This document shows, in pieces, positions 29,657 through 38,815 of a stretch of 64,000 nucleotides of DNA (within the stretch, counting starts at the first letter, position 1; each line of letters starts with the position of its first letter). A program made the translations under genes and the position numbers. The DNA is taken from the NCBI GenBank assembly GCA_030705955.1, contig JAUZPL010000001.1, forward strand, positions 96,821-160,820, written 5' to 3'. Origin of the DNA: Bacillota bacterium (GTDB lineage Bacteria; Bacillota; Bacilli; Bacillales; Cytobacillaceae). The notes below the pieces were generated by a model that did no database searches, was not told the origin of the DNA, and saw only the letters and a list, made by a program, of their open reading frames with translations.

Positions 29657-30937
29657 ATGGATTCACTTTCAGAGAAGGTATCAGAAATGCGAGGGTTTAA
29701 GCTTCACGTTGTGGAAACGAATAAGTATAAGACAAATACGATTGTCTGGAAAATGAAAGCACCTTTAGCGAATGAGGATGTTACAAAAAGGGCACTTCTT
29801 CCTTATGTATTGCAGAGCAGTTCAGAAACATTTCCTTCAACAGCTGAACTGCGGTCTTATTTGGATGAATTATATGGTGCAACCTTTTTTGTAGATTTAG
29901 CAAAAAAAGGGGAATACCATGTTATCAGCTTTTCTATTGAAATAGCGAACGAAAAGTTTTTAAAGGATACAAGCCCATTACTCAGAAAAGGCTTTGAATT
30001 TTTAACTGAAATTCTGACAAAACCTCATCTTTCTGGAAATGGTTTTGATTCAGATATGGTGGAAAAAGAAAAACGTACGTTAAAGGACCGAATTCAGTCC
30101 ATATTCGATGATAAAATGCGATATTCTAACTTCAGGCTTGTACAAGAAATGTGCAAAGGTGAGCCCTATGCCTTAGAAGTCAATGGAGAACTAGATCAGG
30201 TTGACTCTATTACACCTGAAAATTTATACGACTATTATAAGAAAGCATTTCAAGAGGATGAATGTGATCTTTATTTCATTGGGGACGTAAAAGAAGAAGA
30301 AGTTCAAAAGCTTGCTGGAGACTTGTTACAGTTTCAGGATCGTTCTCCGAAAAAGATCGAGTCCCGAAATGAGAAAAGGATAGAGAATGTTAATGAGGTT
30401 AAGGAACAACAGGACATAAAACAAGGGAAATTAAATATTGGGTATAGAACCTATGTTAAATATGGTGATCCAGATTATTATGCTCTTCAAGTATTTAATG
30501 GAATTTTCGGGGGATTTTCACATTCGAAATTATTTATAAACGTACGTGAAAAAGCGAGCCTTGCCTACTATGCAGCGAGCCGTCTAGAGAGTCATAAAGG
30601 CTTAATGATGGTGATGTCAGGGATTGATTTGAAAAATTATAATCAAGCAGTTGGAATTATTCATGAGCAGATGGATGCAATGAAAAAAGGTGATTTTACT
30701 GACGAAGAATTAGATCAAACGAAAGCGGTCATTCAGAATCAACTCTTAGAAACAATTGATACTTCAAGAGGACTTATTGAAGTTCTATACCATAATGTGG
30801 TCTCACATGTTGATATTAATTTAGAGCATTGGTTAAAGGCAATGCAAGAGACAACGAAAGAGGAAATTATTAAGGTTGGGAATAAGATTGAATTGGATAC
30901 TATTTATTTCTTAACTGGAATGGAGGCGGGCAAATAA
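29657..30937 (+). CDS. ymfF: M16-family protein YmfF (no zinc motif)
   Basis: A 426-residue M16 homolog. The expected HxxEH zinc motif is absent: the region reads LPYVLQSSSETFPSTAELRSYLDELYGATF. The C-terminal M16 domain (GGFSHSKLFINVREKASLAYYA) is well preserved. It is therefore likely the non-catalytic partner of YmfH, which follows with a 1-bp overlap. ATG at 29657 was chosen because AAGGAGG abuts the other ATG at 29651. Confidence 0.9.
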   Translation: MDSLSEKVSEMRGFKLHVVETNKYKTNTIVWKMKAPLANEDVTKRALLPYVLQSSSETFPSTAELRSYLDELYGATFFVDLAKKGEYHVISFSIEIANEKFLKDTSPLLRKGFEFLTEILTKPHLSGNGFDSDMVEKEKRTLKDRIQSIFDDKMRYSNFRLVQEMCKGEPYALEVNGELDQVDSITPENLYDYYKKAFQEDECDLYFIGDVKEEEVQKLAGDLLQFQDRSPKKIESRNEKRIENVNEVKEQQDIKQGKLNIGYRTYVKYGDPDYYALQVFNGIFGGFSHSKLFINVREKASLAYYAASRLESHKGLMMVMSGIDLKNYNQAVGIIHEQMDAMKKGDFTDEELDQTKAVIQNQLLETIDTSRGLIEVLYHNVVSHVDINLEHWLKAMQETTKEEIIKVGNKIELDTIYFLTGMEAGK

Positions 30938-32229
30938 TGGAGAAGATATCGTTTGACCAGCTTCAGGAAGAATTATTTTTTGAAAAGCTCCCAAATGGCC
31001 TTTCTGTCTATATCCTTCCGAAAAAAGGATTTAATAAGTCCTATGCAACATTTACAACTAAATATGGTTCCATTGATAATCATTTTGTTCCGCTAGGAAA
31101 ACAAGATTTTACAAAAGTTCCGGATGGTATTGCTCACTTTTTGGAGCATAAATTGTTTGAAAAAGAAGATGGAGATGTATTCCAGCAATTTAGTAAGCAG
31201 GGTGCATCTGCTAACGCCTTTACATCATTTACACGTACTGCTTATCTATTTTCAAGTACAGCAGATTTTGAAAGAAATTTGGAAACTTTAGTTGATTTTG
31301 TTCAAGATCCTTATTTCTCGGATAAAACTGTTGAAAAGGAAAAGGGAATTATTGGTCAAGAAATAACGATGTATGATGATAACCCTGACTGGCGCCTGTA
31401 TTTTGGTTTAATTCAAAACTTATATCAAAACCACCCAGTCAAAATTGATATTGCAGGAACAATAGAATCAATTTCCCATATTACCCCTGACCTACTATAT
31501 GAATGCTATAATACATTTTATCATCCTAGCAATATGCTGTTGTTTATCGTAGGACCTGTTGATCCGTCTGCAATTATGAATCAGATCAGAGAAAATCAGT
31601 CTAAAAAGGATTATAAAGACCAGCAAGAAATTAAAAGAAAATTTGAAATGGAGCCTGTTCAAGTTGCAGAAAAGAAACAGGTCTTGGAAATGAACGTGCA
31701 AACCTCTAAATGTCTAGTAGGAATTAAAGCACTTCATGTGGATCAAACTGGCTCGGAAATGCTGAAAAATGAGCTTACAATGAATGTTCTTCTGGATTTA
31801 CTCTTTAGTAAAAGCTCGGAAAATTTCAATCAGCTTTATAATAGTGGCTTGATTGATGAAACATTTTCCTATGACTTTACACAAGAACAAGGATTTGGGT
31901 TTGCAATGGTCGGTGGCGACACTCGTGAACCCGACAAGCTTGCTGAAACCCTTGAAAAAATGCTGTTAGAAGCTAAAAACGGAAAAGCCTTTACGAATGA
32001 GCAATTGGAAAGGGCAATAAAGAAAAAAATTGGGGCATTTCTTCGAGCAATAAATTCTCCAGAATATATTGCTAATCAATTTACTCGTTATGCATTCAAT
32101 GATATGGATTTCTTTGAAGTAGTTCCAATGCTGGAAAGAATTACTCTGGAGGATGTAGAGAAGCTTGCTTCAGAAGTGATAGCAGAAGAACGTTTCTCTG
32201 TTTGCCAAGTGGTTCCTAAGAAAAAATAA
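30937..32229 (+). CDS. ymfH: M16-family zinc peptidase YmfH
   Basis: A 430-residue M16 peptidase with an intact HFLEHKLFE zinc motif (HxxEH) near residue 67 and the downstream EKEKGIIGQEITMYDDNPDW stretch that supplies the third ligand. It is translationally coupled to ymfF. The pair looks like a two-subunit M16 protease; the substrate is unknown. A terminator lies just after the stop. Confidence 0.93.
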   Translation: MEKISFDQLQEELFFEKLPNGLSVYILPKKGFNKSYATFTTKYGSIDNHFVPLGKQDFTKVPDGIAHFLEHKLFEKEDGDVFQQFSKQGASANAFTSFTRTAYLFSSTADFERNLETLVDFVQDPYFSDKTVEKEKGIIGQEITMYDDNPDWRLYFGLIQNLYQNHPVKIDIAGTIESISHITPDLLYECYNTFYHPSNMLLFIVGPVDPSAIMNQIRENQSKKDYKDQQEIKRKFEMEPVQVAEKKQVLEMNVQTSKCLVGIKALHVDQTGSEMLKNELTMNVLLDLLFSKSSENFNQLYNSGLIDETFSYDFTQEQGFGFAMVGGDTREPDKLAETLEKMLLEAKNGKAFTNEQLERAIKKKIGAFLRAINSPEYIANQFTRYAFNDMDFFEVVPMLERITLEDVEKLASEVIAEERFSVCQVVPKKK

Positions 32230-32233
32230 CTTG

Positions 32234-32259
32234 AAGCGTCGGCTACCGGCGCTTTTTTA
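32234..32259 (+). terminator. Intrinsic terminator after ymfH
   Basis: A 9-bp stem AAGCGTCGG / CCGGCGCTT (one G-T pair) with loop CTA and a T run. Confidence 0.85.
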
Positions 32260-32273
32260 ACGGGGAGAAGGAT

Positions 32274-32993
32274 ATGTCAAAATATATACTTATAACTGGT
32301 GCTAGTGGCGGGATAGGAAAAGCCATTGCTATAAAACTTGCATCTGAAGGATATCATTTATACCTGCACTTTCATCAGAATGAAGAAGCAATAAAGAGCT
32401 TATTTGAAATGCTTAAGTCTTATGGAGGGGAATATATTCCAATACGTGCAGACTTATCTAAGCCTGAAGGTTATAAAAGTGTGGTTGAGAATATTTTCTC
32501 ACTAGACGGTATTGTTCATTGTAGTGGAAATAGTTTTTATGGATTATTGACTGATTTAGAACAGAGAGAAGCAGAAAGCCTTATGCAAGTCCACGTTATT
32601 AGCCCTTTAATGTTAACAAAGGAATTGCTTCCGAAATTAACGAATAAAAAGTCAAATATTATTGTCATTACCTCCATATGGGGTCAAACAGGTGCATCAT
32701 GTGAAGTTGCTTACTCAACTGCAAAAGGGGCTCAAATTTCGTTTGTAAAGGCTTTAAGCAAAGAGGTTGCACTAAGCGGTATTCGTGTGAATGCAATTGC
32801 TCCAGGAGTTGTGGATACACCTATGATGGCACGATTTAACAATCAAGATTTAGAAGATTTGAAAAACGAAATCCCGATGGGCAGAATGGGATTACCAGAA
32901 GAAATAGCTGAAAGTGTGTTCTTTTTATTATCTGATAAAGCGTCCTATATTACGGGACATATTCTGGCAATTAATGGTGGATGGTATACGTAA
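32274..32993 (+). CDS. ymfI: Short-chain dehydrogenase/reductase YmfI
   Basis: A 239-residue classical SDR related to FabG. The cofactor motif is TGASGGIGKA near residue 8, the catalytic Ser precedes WGQTGASC, and the YSTAK stretch supplies Tyr and Lys. The substrate is not known; in B. subtilis it is one of the ymf genes. The ribosome site is GGGGAGAAGG. Only the ymfH terminator separates it from ymfH. Confidence 0.93.
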   Translation: MSKYILITGASGGIGKAIAIKLASEGYHLYLHFHQNEEAIKSLFEMLKSYGGEYIPIRADLSKPEGYKSVVENIFSLDGIVHCSGNSFYGLLTDLEQREAESLMQVHVISPLMLTKELLPKLTNKKSNIIVITSIWGQTGASCEVAYSTAKGAQISFVKALSKEVALSGIRVNAIAPGVVDTPMMARFNNQDLEDLKNEIPMGRMGLPEEIAESVFFLLSDKASYITGHILAINGGWYT

Positions 32994-33082
32994 ACACATT
33001 TATTTTTTTTAAAAATCAGTGCATATTTTTATACTTCTCATTGCAAAATAATCTTGTACTATTTTAAAGGAGGGTAAATGAT

Positions 33083-33340
33083 ATGACTGTTTTAGATAAC
33101 TGGAAAGATTGGGAAGACTTCCTAGCAGATCGTCTTCACCATGCACAAAATCAAGGAATGAATGAAGGGGTTGTCAGTGACCTCGCATATCAAGTTGGCG
33201 ATTATCTATCTAAAAATGTAGATCCTAAAAATGAACAACAAAGAACTTTATCTGATTTATGGTCTGTAGCAAGTAAAGATGAACAACAAGCTATCGCAAA
33301 TGTAATGGTAAAATTGATTCAAAACAACGGTTCACGTTAA
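33083..33340 (+). CDS. ymfJ: DUF3243 family protein YmfJ
   Basis: An 85-residue DUF3243 protein recognised from VLDNWKDWEDFLADRLHHAQNQGM and its place after ymfI. Mostly helical and acidic; function unknown. A strong ribosome site (AAAGGAGGGTAA) precedes the ATG. It has its own terminator, so it is probably monocistronic. Confidence 0.9.
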   Translation: MTVLDNWKDWEDFLADRLHHAQNQGMNEGVVSDLAYQVGDYLSKNVDPKNEQQRTLSDLWSVASKDEQQAIANVMVKLIQNNGSR

Positions 33341-33343
33341 AAA

Positions 33344-33372
33344 AAGAGAGAGCTATAGGCTCTCTTTTTTGC
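33344..33372 (+). terminator. Intrinsic terminator after ymfJ
   Basis: Stem AAGAGAGAGC / GCTCTCTTTT with loop TATAG and a T run directly after the stop. Confidence 0.82.
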
Positions 33373-33531
33373 TAAGTTAATGCTCTACATCATATTTTCT
33401 ATTTGCTATGAAATGAAAATATTTATTCTCCTTGTTTTTCCTTTCATCTTTATGCAAAATCATTTATTATAGGGTTTAGGTAAAAGGAATTGAAAAATTA
33501 TGTCCTTTTTTGGCTTTTCAGGAGGTTTTTT

Positions 33532-34323
33532 ATGGAGAAGAAGGAATGGTATTTAGAATATGAAATACAAAAAAACCGACCTGGTTTATTGGGTGACATT
33601 TCATCTTTAATGGGTATGATGTCTATCAATATAGTGACCATAAACGGTGTCGATGCAGGAAGACGAGGTCTTTTGTTATTGGCAAAGGATGACGACCAAA
33701 TTGAGCGCCTAGAGTCCATTTTACATACAATGGATACAATAAAGGTTATTAAACTAAGAGAACCGAAACTTCGAGATCGTCTCGCCGTTCGGCACGGAAG
33801 ATATATTCAACGAGATGCAGATGATAGGAAAACATTCCGTTTTGTAAGGGTAGAGCTAGGAATTTTAGTAGATTTTATGGCAGAATTATTTAAACAGGAA
33901 GGCCATAAATTGATTGGAATACGTGGAATGCCTCGTGTAGGTAAAACAGAATCAATTGTTGCTGCAAGTGTTTGTGCCAATAAACGATGGTTATTTCTAT
34001 CCTCGACCCTTTTAAAACAAACGATCCGGAATCAACTAATAGAAGACGAATACAACGATAATAACTTATTCATATTAGATGGCATTGTCTCCACAAGAAG
34101 GGGAAATGAAAGACACCTGCAACTGGTTAGAGAAATTATGCGTATGCCAGCTGTAAAAGTGGTTGAACACCCTGATATCTTTGTCCAAAACACGGAGTAT
34201 ACCTTGGAGGATTTCGATTATATTATCGAGTTAAGAAATGATGCCGATGAAGAAATTACATATGATTTAGTACAAAAAAATGATATGTTTTCTGGATCTG
34301 ATTTTGGTGATTTTGATTTTTAA
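33532..34323 (+). CDS. ymfK: DUF3388 protein YmfK: ACT-like domain plus P-loop
   Basis: A 263-residue protein. The N-terminal ~75 residues look like an ACT regulatory domain (WYLEYEIQKNRPGLLGDIS, IVTINGVDAGRRG). The C-terminal part has a Walker A-like GMPRVGKT near residue 143 and a Walker B-like LFILD. The family is DUF3388, of unknown function. ATG at 33532 follows AGGAGG; the frame is open upstream but without a ribosome site. It is followed 21 bp later by rodZ. Confidence 0.88.
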   Translation: MEKKEWYLEYEIQKNRPGLLGDISSLMGMMSINIVTINGVDAGRRGLLLLAKDDDQIERLESILHTMDTIKVIKLREPKLRDRLAVRHGRYIQRDADDRKTFRFVRVELGILVDFMAELFKQEGHKLIGIRGMPRVGKTESIVAASVCANKRWLFLSSTLLKQTIRNQLIEDEYNDNNLFILDGIVSTRRGNERHLQLVREIMRMPAVKVVEHPDIFVQNTEYTLEDFDYIIELRNDADEEITYDLVQKNDMFSGSDFGDFDF

Positions 34324-34344
34324 CTAATTTGGAGGGTGTTACAG

Positions 34345-35235
34345 TTGACTGAATTAGGAAATCGACTTAAAGAAGCCCGATTAAAACATGGCATTAGTCT
34401 AGAGGATTTACAATCTATAACAAAAATACAGAAACGGTATTTAATTGGAATTGAAGAAGGTGACTTTTCTTCGATGCCAGGCAATTTTTATGTCCGAGCC
34501 TTTATAAAGCAATATGCAGAAGCCGTTCACCTTAACCCTGAGGAAGTTTTTGAAACATATAAAACAGAAATTCCATCTGCCTATCATCAAGACCTTCCAG
34601 AGCAGTTATCGAGAGTAAAAACCAGGAAAACCTTAACTGAACGGAATCCAAAGGTTTTTGATGTTCTTCCTAAAATTTTAATAGCAGTTGTTATCATTGG
34701 GGTTGCCGCTCTCATTTATTATCTTTTGAAAGAAAATGCAAGCAGTCATTCAAATCAATCTGTCAATAATCAAAATGCACCAGTACATTATACAACAAAC
34801 ACAAAAGAACTTAATAAGGTACAAGCATCAGGGAAAAATAAAAAGAAAAAATCAAGTGATCATTCAAAAGATAATACTGCAGCACAAACACCTGCACCTA
34901 CACAGCAGTTAACTCTTGTGAAATCAAGCGGAACTCGGTCAACCTTTCAGCTGCAAAATACGGATAAATTTGTTGTAAAACTAGTTTCCAATGGAAAAGC
35001 ATGGGTAAATATCAAAAATGGAAGCGGCCATTCATTCTATTCCGGAATTCTAGATAAAAATGGAACAGGTAGTCAGTCAGTTGACTTATCCAATGAAACC
35101 TCTGCAGTTTTAGTTATAGGGAAAGCAACTGATGTTGATATCTATATAAATGACCAAAAGATGGATTATGCTCTACCGCCAGCAAAGATTGTGACCCAGT
35201 TTATCACAATCCAATTCGTTCCAACGAAAAAATAG
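34345..35235 (+). CDS. rodZ: RodZ-like cytoskeletal membrane protein (YmfM)
   Basis: Links the MreB cytoskeleton to wall synthesis. The 296-residue protein has an N-terminal helix-turn-helix (LGNRLKEARLKHGISLEDLQSITKIQKRYL), one membrane segment (LPKILIAVVIIGVAALIYYLL) near residue 120, a Ser/Asn/Lys/Gln-rich linker and a C-terminal DUF4115 domain ending in a beta-rich tail. TTG at 34345 is preferred because GGAGGGTG is then correctly spaced; GTG at 34336 overlaps that site. Confidence 0.9.
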   Translation: MTELGNRLKEARLKHGISLEDLQSITKIQKRYLIGIEEGDFSSMPGNFYVRAFIKQYAEAVHLNPEEVFETYKTEIPSAYHQDLPEQLSRVKTRKTLTERNPKVFDVLPKILIAVVIIGVAALIYYLLKENASSHSNQSVNNQNAPVHYTTNTKELNKVQASGKNKKKKSSDHSKDNTAAQTPAPTQQLTLVKSSGTRSTFQLQNTDKFVVKLVSNGKAWVNIKNGSGHSFYSGILDKNGTGSQSVDLSNETSAVLVIGKATDVDIYINDQKMDYALPPAKIVTQFITIQFVPTKK

Positions 35236-35258
35236 TCATCTTGTGATGGCTATTTTTT
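35231..35258 (+). terminator. Intrinsic terminator after rodZ
   Basis: Stem AATAGTCATC / GATGGCTATT with loop TTGT and six T. It overlaps the rodZ stop codon. Confidence 0.85.
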
Positions 35259-35318
35259 CACTTTGAGGTAAAATAAACATATAATTAATTTTTTTACGTT
35301 TCATATGGAGGAAGAAAA

Positions 35319-35897
35319 ATGAATTTACCAAACAAAATAACAGTATCAAGAATTTTATTAATTCCGTTATTTCTCATTATAATGCTCGTTCCTTTTCACT
35401 GGGGACAAGTTCATTTGCTTGGAACCTATTTACCGGTCACACATCTGGTAGGTGCATTCGTTTTTATTGCTGCTTCTGCGACAGACTGGGTTGACGGCCA
35501 CTTTGCCCGTAAATATAACCTTGTAACAAATATGGGGAAATTTCTTGACCCACTTGCAGATAAACTTCTAGTCTCAGCAGCACTTATCGTTCTAGTTGAA
35601 TTAGGATATGCTGCTTCATGGATTGTTATTATCATTATTAGCCGCGAATTTGCAGTAACAGGCCTTCGTTTACTTTTAGCAGGTGAAGGGGAGGTTGTTG
35701 CAGCTAATATGTTAGGTAAGATTAAAACATGGACCCAAATTGTAGCTATTTCCGCCCTTCTTTTACATAATATTATTTTTGAAGCTATTTCTTTTCCATT
35801 TGACCAAATCGCCTTATGGGTGGCATTAATATTTACCATTTGGTCTGGATGGGATTATTTCGGGAAAAATACACATGTGTTTAAAAATTCAAAGTAA
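35319..35897 (+). CDS. pgsA: CDP-diacylglycerol–glycerol-3-phosphate 3-phosphatidyltransferase
   Basis: Makes phosphatidylglycerol phosphate, the first committed step of anionic phospholipid synthesis. The 192-residue integral membrane protein contains the complete CDP-alcohol phosphotransferase motif D-WV-DG-HF-AR followed by G-KFL-D-PLA-D. It has about four to five membrane segments. The ribosome site is ATGGAGGAAG. cinA follows 28 bp later. Confidence 0.97.
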   Translation: MNLPNKITVSRILLIPLFLIIMLVPFHWGQVHLLGTYLPVTHLVGAFVFIAASATDWVDGHFARKYNLVTNMGKFLDPLADKLLVSAALIVLVELGYAASWIVIIIISREFAVTGLRLLLAGEGEVVAANMLGKIKTWTQIVAISALLLHNIIFEAISFPFDQIALWVALIFTIWSGWDYFGKNTHVFKNSK

Positions 35898-35925
35898 AAA
35901 TTAATTTTTCGAGGTAGGGATTATC

Positions 35926-37176
35926 GTGAATGCTGAGATCATTGCTGTTGGTTCAGAATTATTATTGGGTCAAATTGTAAACTCTAACGCTCGTTTTCTC
36001 TCCCTTCATTTAGCTGAGTTAGGTATTAACGTTTTTTACCACACAGTGGTTGGGGACAATCCCATTCGTTTAACGACGGCAATTGAAATTGCTGAAAGTC
36101 GTTCAGATCTTATTATATTTACAGGCGGTTTAGGACCAACGAAGGATGATTTAACAAAGGAAACAATCGCAAAGCATATTGGCACGGAATTAGCGTCTGA
36201 TCAAAAAGCCTTGTTATCAATTGAAGAATATTTTAAAAAGACAAATCGTGAAATGACAGAAAATAATCGTAAGCAGGCCCTTGTTTTAAAAGATTCTCTC
36301 GTATTACCAAATGATCATGGGATGGCACCTGGCATGGTGGTTCGTTCAAGTGAACACATTTATATGCTCTTGCCTGGGCCACCAAAAGAAATGGAACCAA
36401 TGTATCTGGTATATGGTCAAAAGGCATTAGCAAGGCTAACCGAAACGAATGAAATCATTGTCTCAAGGGTTTTAAGGTTTTTTGGAATTGGAGAAGCAAC
36501 TCTAGAAACAGTAATAGAAGACCTTATTGATGCACAATCAAATCCAACTATTGCCCCCTTAGCGGCTGATGGGGAAGTCACCCTAAGATTGACTGCCAGA
36601 CATTCGAATCAGGATATAGCCTTAAAGTTGCTTGATGAAACTGAGGCTCAAATCCAATCTCGAGTAGGCGAGTATCTTTACGGATATAATAATAGCTCAC
36701 TTATTCAGGAATTAGTGAAAGGGTTAAAGGACAAGAAACTAACCATTTCTGCTGCCGAGAGCTTAACTGGGGGAAAGTTTCAGCAGGAGTTCACCTCCAT
36801 TCCAGGTACATCCGCTCTCTTAAAGGGTGGAGTTGTATGTTATACAAATGAAGTCAAACAAAAGCTTTTAAATGTAAAAACCGAAACAATTGAATCCTAC
36901 GGTGTTGTCAGCAGTGAGTGTGCAAGGGAATTAGCAGAAAATGTAGCTTTACTTACAAATTCAGATATCGGAATCAGCTTTACCGGAGTTGCAGGACCTG
37001 ATGAACTAGAAGGAAAGCCTGCAGGCACAGTTTATATTGGTATTTCTATTAAGGGTAAAGGTACATTTGCTGAAAAGCTCACCCTAGGAGGCACCAGAGA
37101 GGCTATTAGAACACGCTCAGTCAAATATGGCTGTTATTATCTAATAAAGCAATTAAAGGAGTCGCAGAACCTCTAA
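35926..37176 (+). CDS. cinA: CinA-like competence/damage-inducible protein
   Basis: A 416-residue two-domain protein: an N-terminal MoaB/MoeA-like domain ([16 protein letters not shown]) and a C-terminal amidohydrolase domain ([20 protein letters not shown]). The family includes nicotinamide-nucleotide deamidase and ADP-ribose pyrophosphatase activities. GTG start after GAGGTAGGG. It lies directly before recA, as in competent Firmicutes; the recA promoter is separate. Confidence 0.95.
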   Translation: MNAEIIAVGSELLLGQIVNSNARFLSLHLAELGINVFYHTVVGDNPIRLTTAIEIAESRSDLIIFTGGLGPTKDDLTKETIAKHIGTELASDQKALLSIEEYFKKTNREMTENNRKQALVLKDSLVLPNDHGMAPGMVVRSSEHIYMLLPGPPKEMEPMYLVYGQKALARLTETNEIIVSRVLRFFGIGEATLETVIEDLIDAQSNPTIAPLAADGEVTLRLTARHSNQDIALKLLDETEAQIQSRVGEYLYGYNNSSLIQELVKGLKDKKLTISAAESLTGGKFQQEFTSIPGTSALLKGGVVCYTNEVKQKLLNVKTETIESYGVVSSECARELAENVALLTNSDIGISFTGVAGPDELEGKPAGTVYIGISIKGKGTFAEKLTLGGTREAIRTRSVKYGCYYLIKQLKESQNL

Positions 37177-37196
37177 TGGGTTTTGTGACTCTTTTC
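37159..37196 (+). terminator. Intrinsic terminator at the cinA end
   Basis: A 13-bp stem GAGTCGCAGAACC / GGTTTTGTGACTC (G-T pairs) with a short T run; its left arm lies inside cinA. Confidence 0.75.
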
Positions 37197-37348
37197 TTCA
37201 TATAGATATCTAAAAAGAGTCATTTAAAAATTTTTATTTTATAAACATCATCCTTTAAAAATAATTTTTCCTTTAAAAATTTTATTCAAAAAGTAAAATT
37301 TTCTTACAGATATTCATATTTTGATGGCAGCTTAGGGGCGAATTTAAT

Positions 37349-37362
37349 CGAATAAATGTTCG
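37349..37362 (+). promoter_or_regulatory. LexA (SOS) box of recA
   Basis: CGAATAAATGTTCG matches the Bacillus LexA/DinR consensus CGAAC-N4-GTTCG with one mismatch. It lies 9 bp upstream of the -35 hexamer of recA. Confidence 0.8.
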
Positions 37363-37371
37363 ATTTTTTTC

Positions 37372-37400
37372 TCGACAAAAACACAAAAACAAGTTATATT
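37372..37400 (+). promoter_or_regulatory. Sigma-A promoter of recA
   Basis: TCGACA at 37372 and TATATT at 37395, spacer 17 bp; about 63 bp before the start codon and next to the LexA box. Confidence 0.7.
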
Positions 37401-37462
37401 AATAGCAGAGGAATTTAATTGAATGTAATGAAATGAAATGTTTATGAATAGAAGGAGGACAA

Positions 37463-38509
37463 ATGGTGAGCGATCGTCAGGCTGCCTTAGAAATGGCATT
37501 AAAACAAATAGAAAAACAATTTGGTAAAGGGTCCATTATGAAAATGGGCGAGAAAACCGATACGAAAATTTCAATTGTTCCAAGTGGTTCGATTGCACTT
37601 GATACAGCACTTGGTGTTGGTGGATACCCACGGGGAAGAGTAATTGAAATTTATGGACCTGAAAGTTCAGGTAAAACAACTGTGGCATTACATGCGATTG
37701 CAGAAGTACAAGCAATGGGCGGACAAGCAGCGTTTATTGACGCTGAACACGCTCTAGATCCAGCATATGCCCATAAGTTGGGTGTTAATATCGATGAATT
37801 GCTGTTATCTCAACCAGATACTGGTGAGCAAGCCCTTGAAATTGCTGAGGCACTTGTACGCAGTGGAGCTGTTGACATCATTGTTATTGACTCTGTTGCA
37901 GCATTAGTACCTAAAGCAGAAATTGAAGGGGATATGGGTGATTCCCATGTAGGTTTACAGGCTCGTCTTATGTCACAAGCCCTAAGAAAGCTATCTGGCG
38001 CAATTAATAAATCAAAGACTATTGCTATTTTTATTAACCAGATTCGTGAAAAAGTGGGTGTCATGTTCGGTAACCCTGAGACAACACCTGGTGGTAGAGC
38101 TTTGAAGTTTTACTCAACCGTTCGCCTTGAAGTACGTCGTGCTGAACAATTGAAACAAGGTAATGATATAGTAGGAAATAAAACAAAAATTAAAGTAGTA
38201 AAAAATAAGGTAGCTCCGCCATTCCGTACTGCAGAAGTAGATATTATGTACGGAGAAGGTATCTCTAAAGAAGGCGAAATTATCGATCTTGGTTCTGAAA
38301 TAGATATCGTTCAAAAAAGCGGCTCATGGTATTCCTACAATGAAGAACGTTTAGGTCAAGGCCGTGAGAATGCAAAACAATTCCTAAAAGAAAACCCTGA
38401 GATTGCAATGCAAATTCAACAAAAAATTCGTGATCATTATGGATTAGATGGGGATAAGGCCGTTACAGAAGTAGAAGAAGATCCTAATCAGTTTGAACTT
38501 CTTGATTAA
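37463..38509 (+). CDS. recA: Recombinase RecA
   Basis: Forms the ATP-dependent strand-exchange filament and triggers LexA self-cleavage. The 348-residue protein has Walker A GPESSGKT near residue 66, the [10 protein letters not shown] and [25 protein letters not shown] stretches, the L2 loop [16 protein letters not shown], and a variable acidic C-terminus. ATG at 37463 after AAGGAGGACAA; an adjacent GTG could also serve. The gene has its own SOS-type promoter and terminator. Confidence 0.99.
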   Translation: MVSDRQAALEMALKQIEKQFGKGSIMKMGEKTDTKISIVPSGSIALDTALGVGGYPRGRVIEIYGPESSGKTTVALHAIAEVQAMGGQAAFIDAEHALDPAYAHKLGVNIDELLLSQPDTGEQALEIAEALVRSGAVDIIVIDSVAALVPKAEIEGDMGDSHVGLQARLMSQALRKLSGAINKSKTIAIFINQIREKVGVMFGNPETTPGGRALKFYSTVRLEVRRAEQLKQGNDIVGNKTKIKVVKNKVAPPFRTAEVDIMYGEGISKEGEIIDLGSEIDIVQKSGSWYSYNEERLGQGRENAKQFLKENPEIAMQIQQKIRDHYGLDGDKAVTEVEEDPNQFELLD

Positions 38510-38516
38510 CTTTCTT

Positions 38517-38550
38517 GAGCAAGACCTCTAACAGGTTTTGCTCTTTTTTT
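38517..38550 (+). terminator. Intrinsic terminator after recA
   Basis: An 11-bp stem GAGCAAGACCT / AGGTTTTGCTC with loop CTAAC and seven T. Confidence 0.88.
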
Positions 38551-38653
38551 AGTATTTTGTATTTTTATACATAAAAACGCAAATTTATTTATAGTAAATT
38601 CATGATAGTTTAATCAAATTCTAAATATTTGAAAAAGCAAATAGGGGATACCC

Positions 38654-38682
38654 TTGACAATGAATATACACACCTTTACAAT
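38654..38682 (+). promoter_or_regulatory. Sigma-A promoter of rny
   Basis: A perfect TTGACA at 38654 and TACAAT at 38677 with a 17-bp spacer. It gives an rny leader of about 125 nt. The remaining recA–rny gap is AT-rich without a gene. Confidence 0.75.
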
Positions 38683-38815
38683 TAAAATGTATATTTTACA
38701 TTTTTGGTAATATTACAAAGTATAAAAGCCTTGGTGCTTGCTGTATGTTGAGTCTAAACAATGTACATGCCGACACTTAAAAATGTAGCAAAAGTTCATA
38801 GCAAGAGGAGGTGTA

